The position numbers and the translations under genes are program-made. Positions 1-7,558 of a stretch of DNA of 64,000 nucleotides are shown piece by piece. The stretch lies in NCBI RefSeq assembly GCF_028548395.1, contig NZ_JAQQLA010000012.1, positions 62,001-126,000 of the forward strand. The letters are read 5' to 3'. The notes below the pieces were generated by a model. It searched no databases, was not told where the DNA came from, and saw only the letters and a program-made list of their open reading frames with translations. Position 1 is the stretch's first letter. The number at the start of each line of letters is the position of its first letter. Source of the DNA: Vogesella indigofera (lineage in GTDB: Bacteria > Pseudomonadota > Gammaproteobacteria > Burkholderiales > Chromobacteriaceae).

Positions 1-566
1 CCGCGGCTTTCCATCGCCGCCAGCCGCAGCTCGGCCAGCAGCTTGGGGTCCGGCAGCGAGGCCAGCAGCGCATCGCCCTCCGACGGCGGCAGCGCCAGCG
101 CGGCGGCCGGGTTGCGCTGCAGCACCACGCCGTTGTCGTCGTACAGCGACACCATCTCGCGCACGTGGCGCAGCATCTCCACGCTGCGCACGGTATCGGC
201 GTCGACCGACGACACCGGCACCGCCTCCACCTTCATCAGCTCCGGCCAGTCGTTATCGAAGCGGGCGCAGTGGCAGCGCACCTGCAGCGGCAGGCCATGC
301 GGGTACAGCGTCCAGTTTTCCTCCACCGCGCGCTGCTCGGCAAAGGCGGCCTGGTACACGGCAAAGCGGGTGCGCAGCGTCTCGCTATTGATGGAGAAGT
401 CGCGCTCCTGCAGCGACGCCAGATCCGCCGCGTCCCACAGCTGCAGGGCCTGGCGGTTGGCCCACACGATGCTCTGCCGGCGCATGTCGAAAAACCAGAC
501 CGCCAGATGCAGGCGTTCCAGCAGCGGCATGGCCGCGGTCAGTGATGGCGGCAATTCGGTACTCAT
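1..566 (-). CDS. PAS-domain signalling protein (3' end outside window)
   Basis: Reading leftward from the ATG at 566 the frame stays open to the window edge, giving 188 residues. Its start forms an ATGA overlap with the stop of the upstream REC-EAL gene, so the two are translationally coupled and probably act together. Residues about 15-115 look like a PAS fold (LAVWFFDMRRQSIVWANR followed by a mixed sheet region), and a second PAS-like start is visible near residue 133 (VSLYDDNGVVLQRNPAA). No transmembrane segment is seen, so a cytoplasmic sensor is likely. The effector domain (histidine kinase or diguanylate cyclase would be typical) lies outside the window and cannot be named. Confidence 0.7.
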   Translation of the reverse strand, partial: MSTELPPSLTAAMPLLERLHLAVWFFDMRRQSIVWANRQALQLWDAADLASLQERDFSINSETLRTRFAVYQAAFAEQRAVEENWTLYPHGLPLQVRCHCARFDNDWPELMKVEAVPVSSVDADTVRSVEMLRHVREMVSLYDDNGVVLQRNPAAALALPPSEGDALLASLPDPKLLAELRLAAMESR

Positions 567-2215
567 GGCGTCCCCAGTAACGACAGCAGTTCGGACAGCG
601 GCATCGGCCGGTAGAAGTGGTAACCCTGTGCAAAGCGACAGCCCAGCTCCGCCAGCAGCGCCGCCTGCGCCGCGCTCTCCACCCCTTCGGCCACCACCAT
701 GCAGCCCATGGCGCGGCCGAGGCTGATCAACCCTTCGATGATGCGCGCGTCGATGCTGCGGCGGCCGATGTCCATCACGAAGCTGCGGTCGATCTTGATC
801 ACCTCGGCGTGCAGCCGCTTCAGGTAGTCCAGCGACGCGTAGCCCATGCCGAAATCGTCGACCGCCAGCTTCAGCCCCAGCGCGCGCAGTGCGGCGATAT
901 CGGCCTCGATGGCGGCGGTAAGGTAGGTCATCGAGGTTTCGGTGACCTCGATTTCAAGGTTGGCCGCCAGCGCCAGCCGCCCCGCCTGCAGCTGGGCGTT
1001 GAGAAAGGCCGGCACCCCGCGGCCTAGGCTTTGCGCCGAGATATTGAACGACAGGATGAAGCCTGGCCGCAGGCTGACCAGCTCGGTGACCGCCTCCAGC
1101 GTCTGCGCGATCACCCAGTGGTCGAGATCGGTGGCCAGCCCGCTACGCTCCGCTGCCGGCACGAAGGCCCCCGGCGACAGCGCGCCGATATCCGCATGCG
1201 GCCAACGTACCAGCGCCTCGGCGCCGACGATGCGGCCGCTGAGCAGGTCGACGCGTGGCTGGAACAGCAGGGTCAGCTCGCCGGATTTCAGCGCCTGTCC
1301 CAGGTAGCGCTCGGCGTGGCGCGCCGCCTGCAGCGCCTGGTAGTCGCCGCGGCCCAGCTCGATGAAACGGCGCGGGTTGCCGGCGCTCTCGAAGTTGAGA
1401 TGCAGCGCGCAGGACTCCACCAGCGTGGCGGCCTCGAAGTGGCGCAGCGCCGGCGCGTGCCAGTCCAGGTGGATGCACAGCGCGCTGCAGGTATAGGCGA
1501 TGCTGATACCGCCGACCTCGAGCGTCATCCTTTGCGCCAGCACCGCCGCGGCCTGCGGCGCGGCATCCTCCGCCAGCAACAGCGCCCAGCAGCCGTCGGA
1601 CCAGGTAAACACCTGCCCGCTACCGGCCAGCGGCGCGAGACAGGCCAGCATATTGTGTTGCAGCAGTGGCTGTTCGGCGGGCGCCAGACGCATGGTCAGC
1701 GCCAGATAGGTATCGACCTTGACCAGCAGCAGCGTCTGCGACGCCTGCGCGGTGCGCGCCGCGGCCACCTGTGCCAGCAGCAGCGCCCGTCCCGGCACCA
1801 CTGGCGGTGGCGGCAGACTGTCGCCACGGCGGCGACGCTTGACCTTGGCGGCGATGGCGGCCAGCAGCAGATCAAAGTCGACCGGCTTGACCAGATAGTC
1901 GTCGACCTCGAGCAGGCGGCCGCGCACCTGGCTCTGGCTGTCCGCCAGCGCGGTGAGCAGGATGAACGGCAACTGCGCCAGCTCGCCGCCCTGCGCCGCC
2001 ATCGCTTCCACCAGCTCGAAACCACCCATGCCCGGCATCGACACATCGCTCAGCACCAGATCCGGCAGCTGCTGCGCCATCAGCGCCAGCGCGGCGTGAC
2101 CGTCCACCGCTTCCAGCACGCGGTAGCCGGCGCTGAGCAGCTCCTCGCTGATCAGCTGCCGCAGGTTGGCATCGTCCTCAACACAGAGAATGGTGTACAC
2201 ATCCGACATAGGCAC
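563..2215 (-). CDS. Response regulator with REC, degenerate GGDEF-like and EAL domains
   Basis: This 550-residue protein begins with a CheY-like receiver domain (residues about 5-125: acidic pocket, phospho-acceptor Asp in LVLSDVSMPGMGG, Thr in LLTAL, Lys in YLVKP). The middle (about 145-290) resembles a GGDEF fold but has WSDGCWALLL where GGDEF is expected, so it should not make c-di-GMP. The C-terminal EAL domain keeps EALVRW, FNIS, EVTET, DDFGMGY and KIDRSF, the metal and catalytic residues of active c-di-GMP phosphodiesterases. The likely role is phosphorylation-controlled hydrolysis of c-di-GMP in the cytoplasm. A GTG at 2215 has an AAGGA site 8 bases upstream; an ATG at 2209 is the alternative start. 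Confidence 0.9.
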   Translation of the reverse strand: MPMSDVYTILCVEDDANLRQLISEELLSAGYRVLEAVDGHAALALMAQQLPDLVLSDVSMPGMGGFELVEAMAAQGGELAQLPFILLTALADSQSQVRGRLLEVDDYLVKPVDFDLLLAAIAAKVKRRRRGDSLPPPPVVPGRALLLAQVAAARTAQASQTLLLVKVDTYLALTMRLAPAEQPLLQHNMLACLAPLAGSGQVFTWSDGCWALLLAEDAAPQAAAVLAQRMTLEVGGISIAYTCSALCIHLDWHAPALRHFEAATLVESCALHLNFESAGNPRRFIELGRGDYQALQAARHAERYLGQALKSGELTLLFQPRVDLLSGRIVGAEALVRWPHADIGALSPGAFVPAAERSGLATDLDHWVIAQTLEAVTELVSLRPGFILSFNISAQSLGRGVPAFLNAQLQAGRLALAANLEIEVTETSMTYLTAAIEADIAALRALGLKLAVDDFGMGYASLDYLKRLHAEVIKIDRSFVMDIGRRSIDARIIEGLISLGRAMGCMVVAEGVESAAQAALLAELGCRFAQGYHFYRPMPLSELLSLLGTP

Positions 2216-2509
2216 TCGTCTTTTCCTTGCTAAGCCAGGCCGCGAGGCCAGCGGCCATGCATCCTGCTAATAATTCATCATATGCAACAAGCCGCCAGCG
2301 CGCCGTCTTTCTCACCGTACCACAGCCCCGGTGCCCGCATGCGGTGCGCTGGCCGCTCCGGCACCCGCCGCAGCGCGGTGCCGCGGTGCCGCCGCAAAAT
2401 GCTGCGCAAAAACGGCTTATAGTGGGTTAAAATGGCGGGTTAAGCATGCCGGGAGAGACCGATCCCGTGTGTGTCATCCTACTCACCTCGACTGTTTCTC
2501 GACGGAATC
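2216..2509. other. Divergent intergenic region upstream of queC
   Basis: About 290 bases lie between the leftward REC-EAL gene and queC. I see an A/T-richer stretch around 2408-2435 with -10-like hexamers (TATAGT, TAAAAT) facing queC, but no clear -35. A preQ1 riboswitch, common before queuosine genes in other phyla, was looked for and not recognised. Confidence 0.3.
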
Positions 2510-3202
2510 ATGAACAAGACATCCAAAGCCCTGGTCGTCCTTTCGGGCGGCCAGGACTCCACCACCTGCCTGTTTTGGGCGCTGCGCGAATTCGGCGCGG
2601 CCAACGTTGAAGCCGTGACCTTCGACTACGGCCAGCGTCACCGCATCGAGCTGGACGCCGCTCGCAAGGTGGCCGCCATGGCCGGCGTGCGCCAGACACT
2701 GCTGCCGATCGACACCTTTGCCGCCATCGGCGGCAACGCGCTGACCGAAGCCGGCATCACGCCGGAACAAGGCGCGCGCGACGACGGCGACAGCACCATC
2801 CCCAACACCTTCGTGCCCGGCCGCAACCTGATCTTCCTCAGCTTTGCCGCCGCCTTTGCCTACACCCGCGGCATCGAGCACGTGGTCACCGGCGTGGCGC
2901 AGACCGACTACTCCGGCTATCCGGACTGCCGCGAAAACACGCTGAAGGCGCTGGAGCTGGCGCTGCGCCTGGGCATGGACAGCCGCGTCACCCTGCACAC
3001 GCCGCTGATGTTCATGAGCAAGGCGGAAACGGTACAGCTGGCGCAGGAGGTCGGCGCCATGGACGCGATGGCGTGGAGCCACACCTGCTACAACGGCGCC
3101 GTGCCGCCCTGCGGCCACTGCGCCGCCTGCGAACTGCGTGCCAAGGGCTTTGCCGAAGCCGGCGTCGCCGATCCGCTCGTCGTACGCTGCGGAGAACACT
3201 GA
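2510..3202 (+). CDS. queC: 7-cyano-7-deazaguanine (preQ0) synthase QueC
   Basis: QueC converts 7-carboxy-7-deazaguanine to preQ0 using ATP and ammonia, on the route to queuosine in tRNA. The 230-residue protein has the PP-loop near its start (VVLSGGQDSTTC) and, near the end, the zinc-binding cysteines in SHTCYNGAVPPCGHCAACELR. The start at 2510 is chosen because the conserved N-terminus begins there; an in-frame upstream start at 2471 would add 13 non-conserved residues. It is the first gene of queC-queD-queE, with queD starting one base after its stop. Confidence 0.95.
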   Translation: MNKTSKALVVLSGGQDSTTCLFWALREFGAANVEAVTFDYGQRHRIELDAARKVAAMAGVRQTLLPIDTFAAIGGNALTEAGITPEQGARDDGDSTIPNTFVPGRNLIFLSFAAAFAYTRGIEHVVTGVAQTDYSGYPDCRENTLKALELALRLGMDSRVTLHTPLMFMSKAETVQLAQEVGAMDAMAWSHTCYNGAVPPCGHCAACELRAKGFAEAGVADPLVVRCGEH

Positions 3203-3203
3203 C

Positions 3204-4214
3204 ATGAACAGCAGCCATATCCTGGCCGGCGCCAGCTTCGAGGCGGCGCGCAACCTCGCCGGCATCGGCGAGCACGGCCACAGCTTCCGCGTACTGGCGC
3301 GCGCCGACGCCCATCCCGGCAGCGAGGCGGCACTGCATGCCGAGCTGGCCGCCGCAGTGGCGCCGTTCCACTACGCCCACGTCAACGCCACGCTGGCCGA
3401 CGGCAGCGACCTGTCGATTGCGCGCTATCTGGCGTCGCAGTGCGGCCAGGCCGTCAGCCTGCAGCTGGCCAGTGCCGCCGATCGCGGCGTGCTGCTGGAC
3501 GAGGACGGCAACGAGTACGTCTATGTCGACACCCGCTTCGAGGCCGCGCACCAGCTGCCGCACGTCGGCCCCGGCCACAAGTGCGGCCGTCTGCATGGCC
3601 ACGGTTTCGGCGTGCGCATCGTCGCCGATGCCAGCCGCAGCAGCCTCAACGACATCCTGCTCAAGGCGTGGCCGCCGCTGTTCGCACGGCTGAACCACAA
3701 ATACCTGAACGACATCGCCGGCCTCGACAACCCGACCAGCGAAGTGATGGCGGCGTGGTTGTACCGCGAGCTGGCCGCCAGCCTCGCCGGCCTGGCGTGG
3801 GTGGAAGTGCGCGAGACGCACACCGCCGGTAGCCAGTTCGACGGCCAGACCTATCGCATCTGGAAGGAACAGCACTTCGAGAGCGCGGTGCCGTTCGACG
3901 CCGCCGGCAACTACACCGGCCACAGCTACCTGATCCGCCTGCTGCTGCAAGGCAGCATCGACCGGGTGATGGGCTGGGTGCTGGACTTTGGCGACGTCAA
4001 GGACCGCTTCAAGCCGGTCTACCGCCAGCTGGACCACAACCCGCTGGACAAGCTGCCCGGCATCCGTGCCGCCGACGCCGCCAGCGTGGCGGAGTGGGTG
4101 CACGGCGAGCTGAAGCCGCTGGTGCCGGAACTGGCCCGCATCGATCTGATGGAAACCCCGCAACGCGGCGTGTCGCTGACCTTCCGCGGCGACATGCAGT
4201 GGCCGCTGCTGTAA
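3204..4214 (+). CDS. queD: 6-carboxytetrahydropterin synthase, triple-module QueD
   Basis: QueD makes 6-carboxy-5,6,7,8-tetrahydropterin from dihydroneopterin triphosphate. At 336 residues this is nearly three times the usual QueD of about 120. Three QueD-like modules can be traced. Module 1 (1-105) keeps EHGHSF but has FEAAR for FEAAH. Module 2 (106-222) is complete: FEAAHQLPHVGPGHKCGRLHG with Cys127 and the zinc histidines His131/His133, LNHKYLND with His165, and RETHTAG with Glu204. Module 3 (223-336) has HFESAVPF, a single TGHS, WVLDFGDVK, LDHNPLDKLPG and METP. Only the middle module appears fully catalytic. It lies between queC and queE and shares their operon. Start 3204 is one base after the queC stop. 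Confidence 0.9.
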   Translation: MNSSHILAGASFEAARNLAGIGEHGHSFRVLARADAHPGSEAALHAELAAAVAPFHYAHVNATLADGSDLSIARYLASQCGQAVSLQLASAADRGVLLDEDGNEYVYVDTRFEAAHQLPHVGPGHKCGRLHGHGFGVRIVADASRSSLNDILLKAWPPLFARLNHKYLNDIAGLDNPTSEVMAAWLYRELAASLAGLAWVEVRETHTAGSQFDGQTYRIWKEQHFESAVPFDAAGNYTGHSYLIRLLLQGSIDRVMGWVLDFGDVKDRFKPVYRQLDHNPLDKLPGIRAADAASVAEWVHGELKPLVPELARIDLMETPQRGVSLTFRGDMQWPLL

Positions 4215-4224
4215 GGAGACGACG

Positions 4225-4860
4225 ATGACCATCTATACCGTCAAGGAAATCTTCTACACGCTGCAGGGCGAAGGCCGCCAGGCCGGCCGCGCCGCGGTGT
4301 TCTGCCGCTTTTCCGGCTGCAACCTGTGGTCCGGCCGCGAGGAAGACCGCAGCAAGGCGATCTGCCAGTTCTGCGATACCGACTTTGTCGGCACCGGCGA
4401 CGACGGCGGCAAGTTTGCCGGCGCCGCCGCGCTGGCCGCGCGTATCGCCGCCGAGTGGCGCGGTGTCGGCGGCCAACCCTACGTGGTGTTCACCGGCGGC
4501 GAGCCGCTGCTGCAGCTGGATGACGCGCTGGTCGACGCCATGCACGCACTGGGTTTCGAAGTAGCGGTGGAAACCAACGGCAGCCTGCCGGCACCGGCCG
4601 GCATCGACTGGATCTGCGTCAGCCCCAAGGCCGGCGCCGACTGGGTGCAGAAAAGCGGCCACGAGCTGAAACTGGTGTTCCCGCAGCCGACGCTGCTGCC
4701 GTCGGAGCTGCCGGACGACCTGCAGTTCGAGCATCGCTATCTGCAGCCGATGGACAGCCCGCTGCAGCGGCAGAATACGCAGGAAGCCATCGCCTGGTGC
4801 ATGGCACACCCGGAGTGGCGGCTGTCGGTGCAAACCCACAAGGTGATCAACATCCGCTAA
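4225..4860 (+). CDS. queE: 7-carboxy-7-deazaguanine synthase QueE
   Basis: QueE is the radical-SAM enzyme that contracts the pterin ring to 7-carboxy-7-deazaguanine. The N-terminus shows IFYTLQGEG, and the cluster cysteines are Cys32, Cys47 and Cys50. That CX14CX2C spacing is the non-canonical arrangement established for the Burkholderia multivorans enzyme rather than the usual CX3CX2C. A GGEPLL motif follows for SAM binding. The length of 211 residues is normal. It is the last gene of the que operon, preceded by GGAGACG before the ATG and followed by a strong terminator. Confidence 0.95.
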   Translation: MTIYTVKEIFYTLQGEGRQAGRAAVFCRFSGCNLWSGREEDRSKAICQFCDTDFVGTGDDGGKFAGAAALAARIAAEWRGVGGQPYVVFTGGEPLLQLDDALVDAMHALGFEVAVETNGSLPAPAGIDWICVSPKAGADWVQKSGHELKLVFPQPTLLPSELPDDLQFEHRYLQPMDSPLQRQNTQEAIAWCMAHPEWRLSVQTHKVINIR

Positions 4861-4878
4861 GCGCGGCACGCGCCCAGC

Positions 4879-4909
4879 AAAAAGCCACGACCGAGGTCGT
4901 GGCTTTTTT
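4879..4909. terminator. Bidirectional rho-independent terminator after queE
   Basis: A perfect 13-base stem (AAAAGCCACGACC with its complement, two-base loop) is flanked by T-runs on both strands. It can end queE transcription rightward and phhA transcription leftward. Confidence 0.9.
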
Positions 4910-4936
4910 ACGGCCGCGTTGCGGCCAACCTTGCTC

Positions 4937-5078
4937 AGAACCTGTTCAATGTCTGCTGCGCTTCGGCGATACGGCGTTAAAAACGCCTTCGGAATGCTCA
5001 TTTACCCCGTGTAAACTCCGCTTCCTCAGGCGTTTTTGCCTTGTCTCGCTCTAGCTCGCGAGGCCTTGAACGGGTTCT
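4937..5078. repeat. Intergenic palindromic repeat element, copy 1
   Basis: The element is bounded by near-perfect terminal inverted repeats AGAACCTGTTCAA (4937-4949) and TTGAACGGGTTCT (5066-5078). Inside, GATACGGCGTT, CTTCGG, TCCTCAG and GCCTTGTCTCGC recur in the same order in a diverged copy at 18167-18319. No coding potential is apparent. It resembles a non-autonomous, MITE- or ERIC-like repeat and sits between the terminator and the phhA stop codon. Confidence 0.6.
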
Positions 5079-5968
5079 CAGATATCGTCGGTATCGGCCC
5101 AGCCGGCGCGCGAGCCGCGGTGGAACACCCGGTCCTGCGGCAACACGTCGCCGGCGCCATGCGCCGCCACGCCCTGCAGCTGCCGGTAGTAGGCGGTGAA
5201 ATCCGGCGCGGTGGCGTCGAACAGCTGCTGGAAGCTGTCGATGACGAAGTAGGTCTTCTGGAAGGTGTCGATGCGGTAGCGCGTGTTCATGATGCGCAGC
5301 AGGTCGAAACCGATGCGGTTCGGGCTGTCGCTGTCCAGGCTGTACACCGATTCCGACTTGCTGGACACGATGCCGGCGCCGTAGATGCGCAGCCCCTGCG
5401 GCGTGTCGATCAGGCCGAATTCCACCGTGTACCAGTACAGCCGCGCCAGCAGTGGCAGCGCGCCGAGGTCCTTCGCCTTCATGCCACCGAGGCCGTAGGC
5501 CTGCAGGTAGTCGGCAAACACCGGGTTCATCAGCAGTGGCACGTGGCCGAACAGGTCGTGGAACACGTCCGGCTCCTGCAGGTAGTCCAGCTGCTGCGGC
5601 TCGCGCAGCCACCAGGTCACCGGGAAGCGGCGGTTGGCCAGATGCTCGAAGAACACCTCATCCGGAATCAGCCCCGGCACCGCCACGATCTGCCAGCCGG
5701 TGGCGGCGGCCAGTTTCAGGTTCAGCCGCACGAAGTCCGGCACCCGGTCGGCATCGATGGCCAGCGCCTCCAGCCCGGCGAGGAATTCGTCACAGACGCG
5801 GCCGGGCAGCATCTCGCACTGGCGGCGGTACAGCGTGGCCCAGGTCTGGTGATCTTCGGCGCTGTAGCGCTCCAGCGGTTGCGGCAGGGTGAAGTCGGCG
5901 GCGTGCTCGAGGCCGACATTCTTGCGGACGGTGATGTCCGGCACGGTAAACGGGGTTGTCTCCATCAT
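5078..5968 (-). CDS. phhA: Phenylalanine 4-monooxygenase
   Basis: This iron- and pterin-dependent hydroxylase converts L-phenylalanine to L-tyrosine. The 296-residue sequence is collinear with the 297-residue Chromobacterium violaceum enzyme as I remember it. Its iron ligands appear as His137 and His142 in FHDLFGH and Glu183 in YWYTVEFG. The catalytic core (VPGLIPDEVFFEHLANR to FQKTYFVID) is intact and there is no regulatory ACT domain, as usual for bacteria. It starts with two consecutive ATGs. It is divergent from an Lrp/AsnC regulator, which is the likely control protein. Leftward transcription would end at the 4879-4909 terminator after reading through the repeat element. Confidence 0.97.
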   Translation of the reverse strand: MMETTPFTVPDITVRKNVGLEHAADFTLPQPLERYSAEDHQTWATLYRRQCEMLPGRVCDEFLAGLEALAIDADRVPDFVRLNLKLAAATGWQIVAVPGLIPDEVFFEHLANRRFPVTWWLREPQQLDYLQEPDVFHDLFGHVPLLMNPVFADYLQAYGLGGMKAKDLGALPLLARLYWYTVEFGLIDTPQGLRIYGAGIVSSKSESVYSLDSDSPNRIGFDLLRIMNTRYRIDTFQKTYFVIDSFQQLFDATAPDFTAYYRQLQGVAAHGAGDVLPQDRVFHRGSRAGWADTDDI

Positions 5969-6094
5969 CGATCTTCTTGTGTAGGCGGCAGCAAGGCCAG
6001 AGCCAGCAGTGTAGGCGCGCTACGCTGCGGCTTGGCCGCAACATTTGCCATCGGCACGGTTTATTTGCATACTTCCCGCACCAAAAACCGGAAT

Positions 6095-6583
6095 ATGCAC
6101 AAAATGCGCAATATCGACTTCGACCGTTTCGACTACCAGATTCTGGAGGCGCTGCAGAAAGACGCGCGCGCCACCCACCAGAAGCTGGCACAGGACATCG
6201 CGCTGTCGCCATCGCAGATCGGCCGCCGCATCCAGCGGCTGGAAGAGTGCGGTGTGATCCAGGGCTACCATCTGGCGCTGCGTCCTGACCTGCTCGACCT
6301 GTCGGTAACGGCCTTCGCTAATGTCAGTCTAGAACGTCACGGCGAGGCGTCCATCCGCGAATTCGCCGCCGCCATCACCGACCTGCCGGAAGTGCTGGAG
6401 TGTTACGCGGTGGCCGGCGAGGCCGACTACTGGCTGCGCATCGTGGTGCCGGACCTGCCGTCGCTGTCGCGTTTCGTGATGAACAAGCTGATGACGCTGC
6501 CGCTGGTGCGCAGCGTGAAATCGACGGTGGCGCTGGAGCCGATCAAGCACACCACGCGCCTGCCGCTGCCGGAGCGACGCTAG
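6095..6583 (+). CDS. Lrp/AsnC-family transcriptional regulator
   Basis: The 162-residue protein has an N-terminal helix-turn-helix (residues about 8-58, ILEALQKDARATHQKLAQ and SPSQIGRRIQRLEECGVI) and a C-terminal RAM/ACT-like effector domain (about 70-150, including VLECYAVAGEADYWLRIV). Such proteins bind amino acids and control their metabolism. Divergent placement from phhA, with about 126 bases between, suggests phenylalanine- or tyrosine-responsive control of phhA; the ligand is inference. The start at 6095 gives the conserved N-terminus; Met4 is an alternative. Its stop is one base from the stop of the convergent transporter gene, so there is no room for a conventional terminator. Confidence 0.9.
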   Translation: MHKMRNIDFDRFDYQILEALQKDARATHQKLAQDIALSPSQIGRRIQRLEECGVIQGYHLALRPDLLDLSVTAFANVSLERHGEASIREFAAAITDLPEVLECYAVAGEADYWLRIVVPDLPSLSRFVMNKLMTLPLVRSVKSTVALEPIKHTTRLPLPERR

Positions 6584-6584
6584 G

Positions 6585-7475
6585 CTAGCGCCGCCACTCG
6601 CGCCGTAACGCGTACAGCGAGATCAGGATCAGCGCGGCGGCGATCAGCAGCATGCCGAGCGCCTCGGCGTGGCTGGGCACCTCGGCCAGCAGCAGCCACG
6701 CCATCAGCACCGCCACCGCCGGTATCGCCAGGATGCTCATGCCGGCCATGCCGGCCGACAGCCTTGAGAGCAGCAGCATCCACACCAGCCAGCCCAGGCC
6801 GCCGGCGAGCACGCCGGAGAACAGCAGCACCCCCAGCAGCGGCCAGCCCCACTGGATGTCGCGCCCGGGGAACAGCGGCAGCAGCAGCGCCAGCACCAGC
6901 GTGCCCCACACCATCTGCCAGAAGGTCAGCGCCAGGGTATCGACCTGGTGCTGCGCGCGCAGCTTTTTGGCGATGATCGCCGAGCTGGCCCACACCAGGC
7001 CGCCGGTGATCGCCAGCGCGTCCGACAGCCAGTTGCCGCCGAGATCCCACGGTTCAAGGATCGCCATCAGCCCGACCAGGGCCAGCGCCACGCCCAGCCA
7101 CTGCAGTGGCGCCAGCTTTTCGTGCAGGAACAGCCGCGCCAGCAGCAGCGTCCAGAACGGCATGGTGTAGCACAGCACCGACACCTTACCGGCACCGCCG
7201 GCCACCAGCGCCAGATTGGTGAACACCACGAAGCCGGCGGTCTGCGTCAGTCCCAGCCAGAAGGTTGGCCGCAACGGCGTCGGCGTGAAGCGGCGGCCGG
7301 TGGCGCGCATGATCAGCGCCAGCGTGGCGATGGCGAGCACGGTGCGGCCGAGGCCGAGCTGGAAGGCGCTGGCGTAGGCCAGCCCGAGCTTGGTGACCAC
7401 CCAGTTGGCCCCCCAGGCGAACCACAGCGCCAGCAACATCAACACACTGGTAGTACGGTCAGAAACAGCAGACAT
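6585..7475 (-). CDS. EamA/DMT-family permease
   Basis: A 296-residue membrane protein with about ten hydrophobic segments arranged as two EamA repeats. The first begins with VLMLLALWFAWGANWVVTKLG and the second near residue 150 (GLVWASSAIIAKKL). EamA proteins export amino acids, metabolites or drugs; the substrate cannot be read here. The ATG at 7475 is preferred because upstream in-frame residues come from the dispersed GCGGCCAACCTT motif at 7483-7496, which lies in its leader. A second motif copy lies inside the gene at 7261-7274. Confidence 0.85.
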   Translation of the reverse strand: MSAVSDRTTSVLMLLALWFAWGANWVVTKLGLAYASAFQLGLGRTVLAIATLALIMRATGRRFTPTPLRPTFWLGLTQTAGFVVFTNLALVAGGAGKVSVLCYTMPFWTLLLARLFLHEKLAPLQWLGVALALVGLMAILEPWDLGGNWLSDALAITGGLVWASSAIIAKKLRAQHQVDTLALTFWQMVWGTLVLALLLPLFPGRDIQWGWPLLGVLLFSGVLAGGLGWLVWMLLLSRLSAGMAGMSILAIPAVAVLMAWLLLAEVPSHAEALGMLLIAAALILISLYALRREWRR

Positions 7476-7504
7476 GATGGATAAGGTTGGCCGCAAGAAA
7501 ACAG

Positions 7505-7537
7505 GAAACAAAAACGGGCCGGAAGCATCCGGCCCGC
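7505..7537 (-). terminator. Rho-independent terminator of pepN
   Basis: On the minus strand CGGGCCGG and CCGGCCCG pair around a short loop, followed by GTTTTTG. It lies just downstream of the pepN stop codon. Confidence 0.85.
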
Positions 7538-7558
7538 GTCAGTACGCCATGGTACGCT

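Noticed and set aside
2216..2509. preQ1 riboswitch upstream of queC
   Set aside because: Neither the short class I stem with its A-rich tail nor a longer class II/III fold could be recognised.
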